Shown: in pieces, positions 1-8,351 of the stretch
How positions within the stretch are numbered: position 1 is the first letter of the stretch
Layout of the letters: every line of letters starts with the position of its first letter
From: Mariniflexile maritimum
GTDB taxonomy: Bacteria; Bacteroidota; Bacteroidia; Flavobacteriales; Flavobacteriaceae
Assembly: GCF_009746565.1 (NCBI RefSeq)
Contig: NZ_WRPN01000005.1
Location: forward strand, 62,001 to 126,000
Direction: 5' to 3'
DNA length: 64,000 nucleotides
The notes under the pieces: model-generated
The model's database searches: none
Told to the model about the DNA's origin: nothing
Seen by the model: only the letters and a program-made list of their open reading frames with translations
Made by a program: the position numbers and the translations under genes

Positions 1-1206
1 GGTTTGTATTCTTGTAAATACGCCATTTCCGGTAGTGTTAAACTTTTGTGTAGCATCGCCATTGTTCCAACCATTATGGGCACCAACCATGTAGAGGTTG
101 TCAATTTTCGACATTTTAAAGCTTAGGGTATTAAAGTTAACAATCACCACATAGTTACCGGCACTGGCTACCTTAATGTTGCTTTCACCATCTTGAAGAA
201 TTTTTCCGGCATTTGCAGGGTCTTCGCCATAATCACCATCCCAAGATCCAGAGTTTGGAATCATTTTAAACTCATCATTGGCACTAAATGCCTGTACTTT
301 TACAAACACGCCTTTACCGTTATTATAAAATTTTTGGGTTGCATCATTATTGTTCCAACCGTTATGTGCACCAACCATAAATAAATTATCGGGAATGGGC
401 ACTTTATATGCTTTAAGCGAAACCGTTGTTTTATTGGAAATCCTACTTAATTCCCCTGAAGCTGATTTTACTTTCGCCTTGATCCTGAAGTCAAAATTGG
501 AAGCAATATCAGGTATGCCACCACTAGCAATTACCAAATCGTTAAGCGCTTTGTGTTTAATGGAAAACGTGGTGCTGTTGGTGGTGCCAATTACGGTGGC
601 TGCCGCAAAATTTGTTCCGGCAAGTGCCATTTCTACGTCGTAATCAATGGTAATGTTACTGTTTTGCCCAATTTCGGGATCATTCCAAGTAACGGTTAAC
701 GCTGTTTCATCGGCTTTTTCATTCAAAAGAACCACACTAAAACCGTTGTTAGGGCTTGTAATACTTGGTGCGGTTACTGGGAATTTTGAAACTTGAAACA
801 AAACAACATTCGAGCTCGTGTTGCCTGCCAATACCCGCATATAGATGCCGGTGCTGGCATAAGATTGTATGTTAATCGAACTTAACGACTGGTTGAAACT
901 TGTAACCGACATCGTGAAGTTTTTGGTCTCCGTAGTGCCCAATAATACGGGTGCTGTAAAATCGGCATCGGTAGCCATTTCCACTTTATAGGAGGCGCTT
1001 CCGGTTACTTCATCGTTCCAAGTAATGGTAAAAGCTGGGTTATTTGGCAATGCAAAATTTAAAAATACATTGCTAATGCCAGGTTCTTGCAAAACAAATG
1101 CAGGGTCTGGTTTGGTTATGGAGATGCTTTCCTCGGTTTCACAAGCTGTAAAAACAAGTGCCAGTGAAAGGAAAAGGAAACTTAATTTTTTTATATATAA
1201 ATTCAT
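1..1206 (-). CDS. SusF/SusE-like outer-membrane starch-binding lipoprotein, 3' end cut by the window
   Basis: The reading frame is open for 402 codons from an ATG at 1206 to the window edge, so the C-terminus is missing. The start fits a lipoprotein: a basic n-region, a hydrophobic core and a lipobox ending FTAC with Cys22. Two N-terminal SusE-type Ig-like domains follow (roughly residues 28-130 and 130-260), each with a TxTWNDxExG-like strand. After them come two tandem copies of a starch-binding-type module that begin NL(F/Y)MVGAHNGWNN, with Trp residues of the kind that stack on glucose. SusE/SusF proteins sit on the cell surface and hold alpha-glucan for the SusCD importer. The gene follows susE by 18 bases and is the last visible gene of the susCDE unit. 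The family is clear; whether it is better named SusF or a second SusE is not. Confidence 0.85.
   Translation of the reverse strand, partial: MNLYIKKLSFLFLSLALVFTACETEESISITKPDPAFVLQEPGISNVFLNFALPNNPAFTITWNDEVTGSASYKVEMATDADFTAPVLLGTTETKNFTMSVTSFNQSLSSINIQSYASTGIYMRVLAGNTSSNVVLFQVSKFPVTAPSITSPNNGFSVVLLNEKADETALTVTWNDPEIGQNSNITIDYDVEMALAGTNFAAATVIGTTNSTTFSIKHKALNDLVIASGGIPDIASNFDFRIKAKVKSASGELSRISNKTTVSLKAYKVPIPDNLFMVGAHNGWNNNDATQKFYNNGKGVFVKVQAFSANDEFKMIPNSGSWDGDYGEDPANAGKILQDGESNIKVASAGNYVVIVNFNTLSFKMSKIDNLYMVGAHNGWNNGDATQKFNTTGNGVFTRIQT
47..392 (-). repeat. Tandem starch-binding module repeat inside the SusF-like gene
   Basis: Two copies of a module beginning with the MVGAHNGWNN motif are encoded around 352-392 and 64-104. 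The conserved gttccaacc string recurs at 64-72 and 352-360, which gives a period of 288 bases or 96 residues. The second copy runs past the window edge. This looks like duplication of a carbohydrate-binding domain. Confidence 0.75.
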
Positions 1207-1224
1207 ATCGATTTTTTTTAATGA

Positions 1225-2355
1225 TTATAAATTCAAGGGAATCATGATATAACTGCCATCAAGGTCGTTAAACCAAATTTCGTAATCGTCTTCAACAACA
1301 ACGGGAATATTTCCGCCGTTAACTTTAGCTATACCCGAAAATTGGGTAATTCCAGCCCAAACAGCGCCCGTATTGGTTTTAAACTGTAAGTTTCCGGGCA
1401 CCAAGCGCACACTTTTTAAATTCCAGATATGACCGTCAAAAGCAGATTTCGTCATTGCTTTGGTAGTAGTGGCCGAACCTTGTATTTCCATGCCCGTAAA
1501 ATTGGGGGCAGCAGAAGCATCATAAGCAGCCATGGTATATTTTTTTGTGGAAAAGTTAAAAGTGAACTTATAATAGCCGCTAGCGGTAACACCAAAACGT
1601 CCGGGGTCGCCAGATTGTGTTCCAGGATTTCCCGCCATTTCGCCGGCAGGTTTTACGGTGTCGCTTCCTTCGTTTTCAGTAACGCCCCATTGTGGTTGCC
1701 ATAAGCCTCTGGATTCTAAAATTTTGAATCTGCCTTCGTTAAAATCGGCACTTGCCTTTTTAAAATAGCCTATGTAGTAATATTGATTGCTGTTGCCGCT
1801 TTCCCTGAATAGCGCAGGGTTGTTATCGTTGTTGTTCCATCCGGGTGCGGTACCATTTCCTACTAAATAATAGTCTTTAAATTTATAGTTAAAATAGGGG
1901 TACACCTTAAAATTAACACTATTGGATGCCACTGGCAAACCGTTTTGTGTTCCTATGGACGACACTACCCTGGCGTAAATGGTACTCCAAACGAATGGGG
2001 ATAAGCCCACGCTGCCTGCTGCGGCATTTAATTCGCTTACAGAAAGTGTAACGGTATTGTTTCCATTTACGGTAGCTACCGTAGCAGCATTGGTAAACGC
2101 TTGGTCACTTGCCATTTGTACACTATAATTAATGGATGCCTGCTGACCGTAATCGGCAGTTGTCCAGCTTAATGTTAAGGCAGGATTGTTGATGTTTACG
2201 GCATCTAGCTCAATTTTATTGATGGCTAAATCGGATAAAACAACGGGCTCGGTACTCGAAACTTCAAAAGTATCGGTGGTATCCGTACATGAACTAAACA
2301 GCGATATTGCTAGAGCTGATAGTATAAAAGTTGATATTTTTTTCAAATTCTTCAT
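1225..2355 (-). CDS. SusE-like outer-membrane starch-binding lipoprotein
   Basis: The product is 376 residues with a lipoprotein signal peptide (lipobox LFSSC, Cys23) and a Thr/Asp-rich linker. Residues about 35-150 form a SusE-type Ig-like domain carrying the LTLSWTTADYGQQ strand. Residues about 155-376 form C-terminal binding modules with YYLVGNGTAPGWNNNDNNP and a GRFKILESRGLWQPQWG stretch; the exposed Trp residues fit glucan binding. In known Sus systems SusE binds starch on the cell surface beside SusD. The gene lies 17 bases after susD and 18 bases before the SusF-like gene, so it is co-transcribed with both. The ATG at 2355 gives the correct signal peptide. The maltose-handling genes across the divergent promoter support alpha-glucan as the ligand. 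Confidence 0.88.
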   Translation of the reverse strand: MKNLKKISTFILSALAISLFSSCTDTTDTFEVSSTEPVVLSDLAINKIELDAVNINNPALTLSWTTADYGQQASINYSVQMASDQAFTNAATVATVNGNNTVTLSVSELNAAAGSVGLSPFVWSTIYARVVSSIGTQNGLPVASNSVNFKVYPYFNYKFKDYYLVGNGTAPGWNNNDNNPALFRESGNSNQYYYIGYFKKASADFNEGRFKILESRGLWQPQWGVTENEGSDTVKPAGEMAGNPGTQSGDPGRFGVTASGYYKFTFNFSTKKYTMAAYDASAAPNFTGMEIQGSATTTKAMTKSAFDGHIWNLKSVRLVPGNLQFKTNTGAVWAGITQFSGIAKVNGGNIPVVVEDDYEIWFNDLDGSYIMIPLNL

Positions 2356-2372
2356 TTCAAATTCTTTTAGTG

Positions 2373-3980
2373 TTAGTACCCTGGATTTTGAGTAAGATTA
2401 GGATTTGCAGCCATACTAGCTGTTGGTATGGGGTAAAGTTTGAAATAAGCAGGAAGCGCGATACCGTTGCTACCGTTGCCTTTCCAGGCCCAATTGTAAT
2501 TTCCGCCCGTAAATTTGCCAAATCTAATTAAATCTTGTCTTCGGTGGGCTTCCCAATGGAGTTCCCTGGCGCGTTCATCCAATATGAGATCCAAGGTTAA
2601 TTCTCCCGAACCAATAGTATTGGTGTTTTTGGCCCTGGTTCTTAACGCATTTATGTAGCCTACCGCGGTTGTTAAGCTACCACCGCCACCTCTTAAATGG
2701 GCTTCAGCATACATTAAATATACGTCGGCCAATCTGAATAAAGGGAAATCGGTATCTACAAATGTTTGGTCGCTACCAAAGCCGCCGGCAGATTTCGCAT
2801 TGGAATATTTTTGTAAAATATAACCAGAATCCTTATCGGAAATATCCGTAATATCAATAGAACGCCCATTTGAAATGATGGTATTTCTATCGTCGTTTGC
2901 AAAAGCGGGCCCGAACACGTTGGCTAATTGTTTTCTAACTCTTAGTGCACCGCCCCATCCGCCGGCAGAAACGCCAACTTCAGAGCCATTCACTTCCAAG
3001 CTACCAACAGAGCCATTAATCATAACCGTTGTTGGCCCATAGTTTTGTGTGGTTAAACCATCGGAAATGATAGGGAAAATAATTTCGGTCGTTGCAGAAT
3101 TGGTATTGTTATCTGCCTTAAAATTGTCCAGATATTTAGTAGCCAAACTATAGCCGCCGCCAATTATTTTCTCGCAATAGGTAATGCAATCGGTATATTT
3201 GTTCTCGTTAATATATACTTGGGCGTTTAGATACATTTTGGCCAAAATCATATAGGCTACCGCTTTATCGGCCCTACCGTATTGGTTTTGTCTTGGTGCT
3301 ACCAAATCGGCATCAATATCTTTTAATTCGGTTTCTATAAAAGTGAATAATTGTGCTCTATCGTAAACGGGGGGTTGCGAGTTTAGCGCATCGTCTTCCG
3401 TTGTAAAATTAGCCTTTCCAAAAATATCCATCATGTAATAATAAGCCATGGCACGCATTAAACGAGCTTCGGCACGGTAGGTAACAATTTCAGTTCGTGT
3501 TGCTGCCGATACGTTTCTACTGTCTAATTTAGCATCGGTAGTTTCTCTTAAAAAGTTATTTGCCAAGGCTATCGATAGATGCGCTCTACTGAACATTCCC
3601 AACAATAATGGGTTTTGTGCAGTCCAGATATTGCGTTGTATTTCACGTGCTCCAGGGTCGTTTTCATAGGACCAGATCATTTCATCGGCCGAAAGCGATT
3701 GTACATATAGCAGCACGCGCCCAAATTGGCTGGTACCGGGATCGATATTTTTTAGGTTTGAACTGCCTGCACCATCGGTTCCGGTTAGTGCTAAATTGGC
3801 GTAGATACCTGCCAACACTTGTTTGTAAGCGGTTTCGTTTTTAAACAGCTCTTCGCTCAATGTGGTTTGGTCGTCTTTAGGCGTAATGTCCAGATCGCCG
3901 GTACATGAGTAAAGTACCGCGGCAAAAATGCCAATAATACCTAATGTTTTGTGTATTTTAAATCTTGTTTTCATAATCAT
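2373..3980 (-). CDS. SusD-like glycan-binding lipoprotein (starch locus)
   Basis: This RagB/SusD-family protein has 535 residues, a normal length. The lipobox VLYSC gives Cys26, followed by the usual TGDLDITPKDDQ segment. The helical TPR-like core shows family motifs such as EARLMRAMAYYYMMDIFG and a C-terminal FPLFRLADVYLMYAEAHLR, then LDERARELHWEAHRRQDLIR and the end piece PIPTASMAANPNLTQNPGY. SusD caps the SusC barrel and binds the oligosaccharide before import. The start could be 3980 or the second Met at 3974, and both keep the signal peptide. It starts 5 bases after the susC stop, so the two are translated from one message. Confidence 0.93.
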   Translation of the reverse strand: MIMKTRFKIHKTLGIIGIFAAVLYSCTGDLDITPKDDQTTLSEELFKNETAYKQVLAGIYANLALTGTDGAGSSNLKNIDPGTSQFGRVLLYVQSLSADEMIWSYENDPGAREIQRNIWTAQNPLLLGMFSRAHLSIALANNFLRETTDAKLDSRNVSAATRTEIVTYRAEARLMRAMAYYYMMDIFGKANFTTEDDALNSQPPVYDRAQLFTFIETELKDIDADLVAPRQNQYGRADKAVAYMILAKMYLNAQVYINENKYTDCITYCEKIIGGGYSLATKYLDNFKADNNTNSATTEIIFPIISDGLTTQNYGPTTVMINGSVGSLEVNGSEVGVSAGGWGGALRVRKQLANVFGPAFANDDRNTIISNGRSIDITDISDKDSGYILQKYSNAKSAGGFGSDQTFVDTDFPLFRLADVYLMYAEAHLRGGGGSLTTAVGYINALRTRAKNTNTIGSGELTLDLILDERARELHWEAHRRQDLIRFGKFTGGNYNWAWKGNGSNGIALPAYFKLYPIPTASMAANPNLTQNPGY

Positions 3981-3985
3981 TTTTT

Positions 3986-6898
3986 TTAAAATTTAAAATT
4001 AGCGCCAGTTAAAATGGTTCTTGGCCTTGGGTAAATAGAATTATCGATACCACCAAAAACCTCTGGGTCTAATCCGCTATAATTGGTTATAGTGAACACG
4101 TTTTGAACACCGGCCCATAAACGGATGCTTTTAAGGGTTTTTGATATGTTTCCAAAGGTGTAACCTAAACTGATGTTGTCCATTTTTAGGAAGGAAGCAT
4201 CTTCCACATAAATATCTGATATGATAACATCGGATGTTCTTTGGAAGCTGGTATTCAGTACCGATTTTGGTAAATTGGCCAATACCGAGTTATCCAATAA
4301 GCGTTCGTATTGAGCTTTCGAGGAATTTACGTTGTTGTAGGCATAATTTCCAAGGTTGGCCCGTAAGTTGAACGATAAATCGAAGTTTTTGTAATTGATG
4401 TTCGATTGGAAACCTAAAATAACATCGGCATTTGGGTTTTCCTTTAAGTAACGGTCGTTGTCGTTAATAACGTTATCGCCATTCAAATCAACATAGGCAC
4501 CTTCAACAGGGTTGCCAGCAGTATCATATAATTGTTTGAAAACGCTAAATGAGTTGGGTGCTTCACCCTCTCTTAATAATTGGATGTTGTTTCCGGTTCC
4601 ACCAGAAATGCCTCCGGTTCTAACGTCTTGCCCTAGTGCCAATTTTGTGATTTCCCTGTTCAATAGGGTTGCATTAAAGTTGAAGTTCACGTTTACATCG
4701 TCGGTTTTAACAACATCGGCATTCATTGAAAATTCTATACCTTGAATTTGAAGCTCGCCAATATTTTGGATGATGCTGTTGGAGAAGTTGGCCCCATCGG
4801 CAACTGAAGCTGTGAACAATAAATCGGTTGAGTTTTTTTGGAAGAAGTTTAACGAGCCCGAAACCTTATTGCTAAACAAGCCGTAATCTAAACCAAACTC
4901 AAGGGTTGTTGTTTCTTCCCATTTTAAATCTGGGTTTATTTCTGAAGCAATAAGCGATTCAATAACGCTATTTCCAAATTGGTATTGCGAGTTTTGGTCG
5001 CCACCCCTGTAACGGTTCAAGAAAATATCGTTATTACCACTTATGTCTTGTTGGCCGGTAATACCATAGCCAACTCTCAATTTTAAGTTGGAAAGGGTCT
5101 TTGAGTTTTTTAGAAAGTCTTCATCACTTATGTTCCAAGCTAAAGCCGCAGCAGGGAAATTGCCCCAACGGTTGTTTTCGCTAAAACGTGAGGTACCATC
5201 TCTTCTATAGGTTACGGTAAGTAAATATTTGTCCAATAAGGTAACATTGGCTCTACCAAAAAAGCCTATTAAAACAACGTCTGGGTCGGCAAAAGTACTA
5301 GGGAAACTAGCAGAATCTCGTTTGTTTCCGGTATTGCCGCCAGAGTTTGTGAATTTTTGGTAGGAGTAGCCCGTCATAAATTCGGTGCGTACATTTCCAA
5401 ATTCTTTGCTATAATTCAAATACCCATCAAGCGATTTGTTGGTTCGTTTTTGATAACCACGTGAATCGTTTCCTTTAACAGGGTCGTTGGTGGCAAGAAG
5501 AAACGAATTGGAATCTAAAGTTACCGATTCGGTTTCATCATAACCAATATTCAATACGGCACGCAATTCGGGCAGAAAGTGAAACTTATAATCAAAATTC
5601 AAATTGCCATAGGTTCTGTTGGCATCACCATAATTGTAGCGTTGCAATAAAGAGGCCACAGGGTTGGTGGTACCATTTGAAATTAATGTGCCAACGCGGT
5701 GTTGATAAAAACCGCCAAAAGGTGAAGTTTCATCGTAAACGGGTTGCGAAGGGTCGTATTGTAAAGCAGCGCCTATTTGGCCGGTATCTGCAAAACGGTT
5801 GTCTTCAAACGATAGGTTGGCGTTTAGGTTTATTTTAAGGTGGTCATCCAACATTGATGGGTTTAAGGCCAAACCTAAGCTTCTGCGTTCAAAATCGGAG
5901 GTTATTAACGCACCTTCTTGGTTGGTAACGCCAAATGAGAATCGGGTAGGTATGGCTTTAAAAAGCGACCCCTGCATGGAGATATTATGTTGTGATGATA
6001 CGGTGTTTTTAAAAATTTCGTCTTGCCAATTGGTGCTAGCGGTACCCAATAAGTTTTCGTTTAAAGTGGTGCCGTTTACGGGTTGCGAGGTTATTAATTG
6101 CCTGAACTCATCACCCGAAAACACGCCTATTCTTTTGGTTAATTCACCAAAACTGTATTGGGCATCATAGGTCGCGCTAAAAGTGGACTTCCCTTTTTTG
6201 GTTACAATGATGATAACCCCGTTTGATGCGCGCGAACCGTAGATGGCTGTTGCCGAAGCGTCCTTTAAAACCGAGAACGAATCAATATCATTAGGGTTTA
6301 TGGTCGCCAAAATACCGTTGGAGCCGTTTACACCATTATTATCGATAGGCAATCCATCAATAATGATAAGTGGGTTGTTGGAAGCATTGATTGACGAACC
6401 GCCACGAATCCTGATTTCAGAACCCGAACCCGGCGAACCGCTGGTATTGATGCTTACACCGGCAACACGACCGCTTAATAAGTTTTCGGGCGTTACAATG
6501 TTACCTCTGGTAAAATCTTCCGAAGTTACCGACTCAACCGAACCGGTAGCATCCTTTTTGGTGGTAGAACCATACCCAATTACCACAATTTCATCCAATT
6601 GCGCAGCATCCTCTTTTAATTGAACGTTTAAAGTGGGTTGCCCTGTATAGGTTACTTCCATGGGCAAATAGCCAACATAAGAAAACTGGATAACGTCTCC
6701 TTTTTTAACGTCGATTTGGTATTTCCCGTCAAAATCCGTTGCCGTTCCTGTTGTGGTGTTTTTAATTACAACATTCACTCCCGGAAGCGGGCTCGAAGTT
6801 GCTTGTTCTGTTACTGTTCCCGTTAGTTTTGTTTGCCCAAACATAAGTATGGGGGCCAAAAGCATGTAAAACAGAAAACTAATAGTAGTTGTTTTCAT
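3986..6898 (-). CDS. SusC-like TonB-dependent outer-membrane transporter (starch locus)
   Basis: The product is 970 residues. A signal peptide ends near residue 22 (LMFGQ). A carboxypeptidase-regulatory-like beta-sandwich follows (about 23-100: KLTGTVTEQATSSPLPGVNV and TDFDGKYQI). A TonB-box-like DEIVVIGYGS segment is next, then the plug (about 110-230: RIRGGSSINASNNPLIIIDG, then VLKDASATAIYGSRASNGVI) and a 22-strand-type barrel. The final residues TGANFKF end in Phe, as is usual for outer-membrane barrels. It imports the oligosaccharide captured by SusD, powered by TonB. It is the first gene of the minus-strand unit and faces the LacI regulator gene across a 249-base divergent promoter region. 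Substrate assignment to alpha-glucans rests on its neighbours. Confidence 0.94.
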   Translation of the reverse strand: MKTTTISFLFYMLLAPILMFGQTKLTGTVTEQATSSPLPGVNVVIKNTTTGTATDFDGKYQIDVKKGDVIQFSYVGYLPMEVTYTGQPTLNVQLKEDAAQLDEIVVIGYGSTTKKDATGSVESVTSEDFTRGNIVTPENLLSGRVAGVSINTSGSPGSGSEIRIRGGSSINASNNPLIIIDGLPIDNNGVNGSNGILATINPNDIDSFSVLKDASATAIYGSRASNGVIIIVTKKGKSTFSATYDAQYSFGELTKRIGVFSGDEFRQLITSQPVNGTTLNENLLGTASTNWQDEIFKNTVSSQHNISMQGSLFKAIPTRFSFGVTNQEGALITSDFERRSLGLALNPSMLDDHLKINLNANLSFEDNRFADTGQIGAALQYDPSQPVYDETSPFGGFYQHRVGTLISNGTTNPVASLLQRYNYGDANRTYGNLNFDYKFHFLPELRAVLNIGYDETESVTLDSNSFLLATNDPVKGNDSRGYQKRTNKSLDGYLNYSKEFGNVRTEFMTGYSYQKFTNSGGNTGNKRDSASFPSTFADPDVVLIGFFGRANVTLLDKYLLTVTYRRDGTSRFSENNRWGNFPAAALAWNISDEDFLKNSKTLSNLKLRVGYGITGQQDISGNNDIFLNRYRGGDQNSQYQFGNSVIESLIASEINPDLKWEETTTLEFGLDYGLFSNKVSGSLNFFQKNSTDLLFTASVADGANFSNSIIQNIGELQIQGIEFSMNADVVKTDDVNVNFNFNATLLNREITKLALGQDVRTGGISGGTGNNIQLLREGEAPNSFSVFKQLYDTAGNPVEGAYVDLNGDNVINDNDRYLKENPNADVILGFQSNINYKNFDLSFNLRANLGNYAYNNVNSSKAQYERLLDNSVLANLPKSVLNTSFQRTSDVIISDIYVEDASFLKMDNISLGYTFGNISKTLKSIRLWAGVQNVFTITNYSGLDPEVFGGIDNSIYPRPRTILTGANFKF

Positions 6899-6933
6899 AT
6901 AATTTTGTTAAATTAATGTGTTAAATAGTTTAG

Positions 6934-6950
6934 TTATATTTTCACTTCTC
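6934..6950. repeat. 17-base sequence shared with the MFS leader (copy 1)
   Basis: The 17 bases TTATATTTTCACTTCTC occur here, between susC and lacI, and again at 8275-8291 upstream of the MFS symporter gene. The match is exact. The two copies lie in the same absolute orientation, so they are oppositely oriented relative to their nearest genes, which argues for a DNA site rather than a shared RNA sequence. The function is unknown. Confidence 0.5.
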
Positions 6951-6964
6951 GGGTTAAAACTATG

Positions 6965-6993
6965 TAAATTTAGTGTAAAGAAATAACATACAA
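6965..6993 (-). promoter_or_regulatory. Predicted susC promoter, Bacteroidota type
   Basis: Read on the minus strand, a TTG (-33 element, 6991-6993) is followed after 18 bases by TAAATTTA (6965-6972). This differs from the Bacteroidota -7 consensus TAnnTTTG only at the last base. It lies 67 bases upstream of the susC ATG. The call rests on consensus and spacing only. Confidence 0.4.
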
Positions 6994-7008
6994 TTATCAA
7001 ATTCTCAG

Positions 7009-7022
7009 CGAAAACGTTTTCG
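7009..7022. promoter_or_regulatory. LacI-family operator palindrome CGAAAACGTTTTCG
   Basis: This is a perfect 14-bp palindrome centred on CG, the classic form of a LacI/GalR-family operator. It lies between divergent susC and the LacI-family gene, 111 bases from the susC ATG and 126 from the lacI ATG. The obvious ligand is the regulator encoded at 7148. It is upstream of the predicted susC -33 element, a place more typical of activation than of blocking. Confidence 0.7.
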
Positions 7023-7043
7023 TGTTGACAACTTTTCATAATA

Positions 7044-7056
7044 TGAAGCGTTTTCA
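7044..7056. promoter_or_regulatory. Possible second, imperfect operator
   Basis: TGAAGCGTTTTCA has matching outer arms TGAA/TTCA and shares the CGTTTTC half with the palindrome at 7009-7022, about 34 bases away. It could be a weaker auxiliary site for the same regulator. The spacing (about three helical turns) would put both sites on one face of the DNA. Confidence 0.35.
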
Positions 7057-7071
7057 GGGAATATGCATAAA

Positions 7072-7102
7072 TTGTTTCGTTTAAAATAAAGTAATATCTT
7101 TA
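7072..7102 (+). promoter_or_regulatory. Possible promoter of the LacI-family gene
   Basis: TTG at 7072-7074 is followed after 20 bases by TATCTTTA at 7095-7102, a 7-of-8 match to TAnnTTTG. It lies 45 bases before the ATG at 7148. The assignment is tentative. Confidence 0.3.
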
Positions 7103-7147
7103 GAACATTGAATTTTGATACTTTAGAAAATTCAACCAACCCTTTGT

Positions 7148-8221
7148 ATGAAACGAAAAGTAACCCTAAAACAAATAGCCCGCGAATTGGATGTATCCAT
7201 CTCTACGGTTTCCAAAGCCCTAAGCAACAGTAAAGAAATAAGTGAAGACACCACCCAAAAAATTCAGGCGTTCGCAAAACTGTACAACTACCGCCCCAAT
7301 AATATTGCTTTAAGTTTAAAAAACAGAAAAACAAAAACCATTGGCATCCTAATCCCTGAAATTGTGCACCATTTCTTTTCAACCGTTATCCGCGGTATCG
7401 AACTGGTTGCCAACCAACGCGGATATAACGTTATTGTTGGGCTTTCAAACGAATCGTTTACCAAGGAAATCATCAATATGGAAATGCTCGCCAACGGTAG
7501 TATTGATGGGTTTATTTTGTCCATTTCAAAAGAAACACTTTTAAAACAGGATTACCACCATTTTAACGCCACCATCAGCCAGGGCATGCCCATTGTAATG
7601 TTTGATCGGGTGGTAAGTGAGGTTGATTGTGATAAGGTGATTGTTGATGATTTCTCGGGTTCAATTAAAGCCGTAAAGAAGTTAATTTCAACAGGTTGCA
7701 AACACATTGCCTTAATAACCACCATGGACTATGTAAGCGTGGGCAAACTGCGCACACAGGGCTATTTGGAAGCGTTACAGGACAGTAAAATAACCCCCGA
7801 TGCCAATTTAATCTTAAAGGTAGAAGACGCATTAAATGTGGAAGGGCATTTGGATATTTTAGAAAATGAAATCGAACAATTTTTTAAAAGCAATGCCAAA
7901 ATTGATGGGGTTTTTGCCGTTAACGAACTGTATGCGGTAACGGCTATGAAGGTAGCTCGAAAATTGGGCTTAAGTATTCCGGAACACATACAGGTTATAG
8001 GTTTTACCGATGGTGTGCTATCAAAACACGCTACCCCAAGTTTAACGACCGTAAGTCAACACGGGCAAAAAATGGGCGAGCAAGCGGCACATTTATTAAT
8101 TGATAGGCTCGAGCTTCAGGATGATAAAAACGACGATTTTATGCTCGACGAAGAACCAAATGAACAATTTAAGACCATTGTAATTGAAACCGATTTAATT
8201 GAAAGAGATTCTACTAGATAA
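7148..8221 (+). CDS. LacI-family transcriptional regulator of the starch/maltose locus
   Basis: The product is 357 residues. The N-terminal winged-turn domain (residues 1-55) contains TLKQIARELDVSISTVSKAL, the LacI helix-turn-helix, and a hinge near YNYRPNNIALSL. The rest is a periplasmic-binding-protein-like sensor domain (about 60-335) with KTIGILIPEI, then VDDFSGSIKAVKKLI and HIQVIGFTDGVLS. The tail carries an acidic insert (DDKNDDFMLDEEPNEQ) that is longer than in most homologues. The gene stands between divergent susC and the maltose symporter gene, so it most likely controls both in response to a maltose-type sugar. The palindrome at 7009-7022 is its likely binding site. Effector and sign of control are inferred, not seen. 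Confidence 0.9.
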   Translation: MKRKVTLKQIARELDVSISTVSKALSNSKEISEDTTQKIQAFAKLYNYRPNNIALSLKNRKTKTIGILIPEIVHHFFSTVIRGIELVANQRGYNVIVGLSNESFTKEIINMEMLANGSIDGFILSISKETLLKQDYHHFNATISQGMPIVMFDRVVSEVDCDKVIVDDFSGSIKAVKKLISTGCKHIALITTMDYVSVGKLRTQGYLEALQDSKITPDANLILKVEDALNVEGHLDILENEIEQFFKSNAKIDGVFAVNELYAVTAMKVARKLGLSIPEHIQVIGFTDGVLSKHATPSLTTVSQHGQKMGEQAAHLLIDRLELQDDKNDDFMLDEEPNEQFKTIVIETDLIERDSTR

Positions 8222-8252
8222 ACTTTTTATTAGGAATCAAGAAAATCTTTTA

Positions 8253-8260
8253 TATCTTTG
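8253..8260 (+). promoter_or_regulatory. -7 box of the predicted MFS-operon promoter
   Basis: TATCTTTG is a perfect match to the Bacteroidota -7 consensus TAnnTTTG. Transcription would start near 8265-8268, which makes a leader of about 85 bases before the ATG at 8352. No clean TTG is present at the -33 distance; the nearest candidate is TTAG at 8230-8233. Confidence 0.5.
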
Positions 8261-8267
8261 CTGCAAA

Positions 8268-8350
8268 TCAAAACTTATATTTTCACTTCTCAAAATAAGT
8301 TTTGATAGGTACATGCTTATCAAAATAGTATTCATTTAATATACTATTTT
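8268..8350 (+). promoter_or_regulatory. Structured leader with three overlapping, mutually exclusive stems
   Basis: Three perfect inverted repeats lie end to end. Stem A is TCAAAACTTAT (8268-8278) with ATAAGTTTTGA (8295-8305), 11 bp. Stem B is TTTTGATA (8300-8307) with TATCAAAA (8318-8325), 8 bp. Stem C is AAAATAGTAT (8322-8331) with ATACTATTTT (8341-8350), 10 bp, ending one base before the start codon at 8352. B shares bases with both A and C, so the RNA could hold A plus C or B alone. Stem C would hide the ribosome landing site. The predicted start of transcription is just upstream of stem A. It could instead be a set of DNA operators. Confidence 0.5.
8275..8291. repeat. 17-base sequence shared with the susC promoter region (copy 2)
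   Basis: This is the exact second copy of the 17-base string at 6934-6950. Here it overlaps the last four bases of the left arm of stem A and most of its loop. Confidence 0.5.
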
Positions 8351-8351
8351 A

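Noticed and set aside
6243-6623. Open frame of 126 codons on the plus strand
   Set aside because: It is antisense to the plug region of the starch susC gene and shows no motif of its own.
7025-7046. TTGACA resembling a sigma-70 -35 box
   Set aside because: The nearest TAATAT is only 8 bases away, and Bacteroidota primary sigma factor does not use this promoter type.
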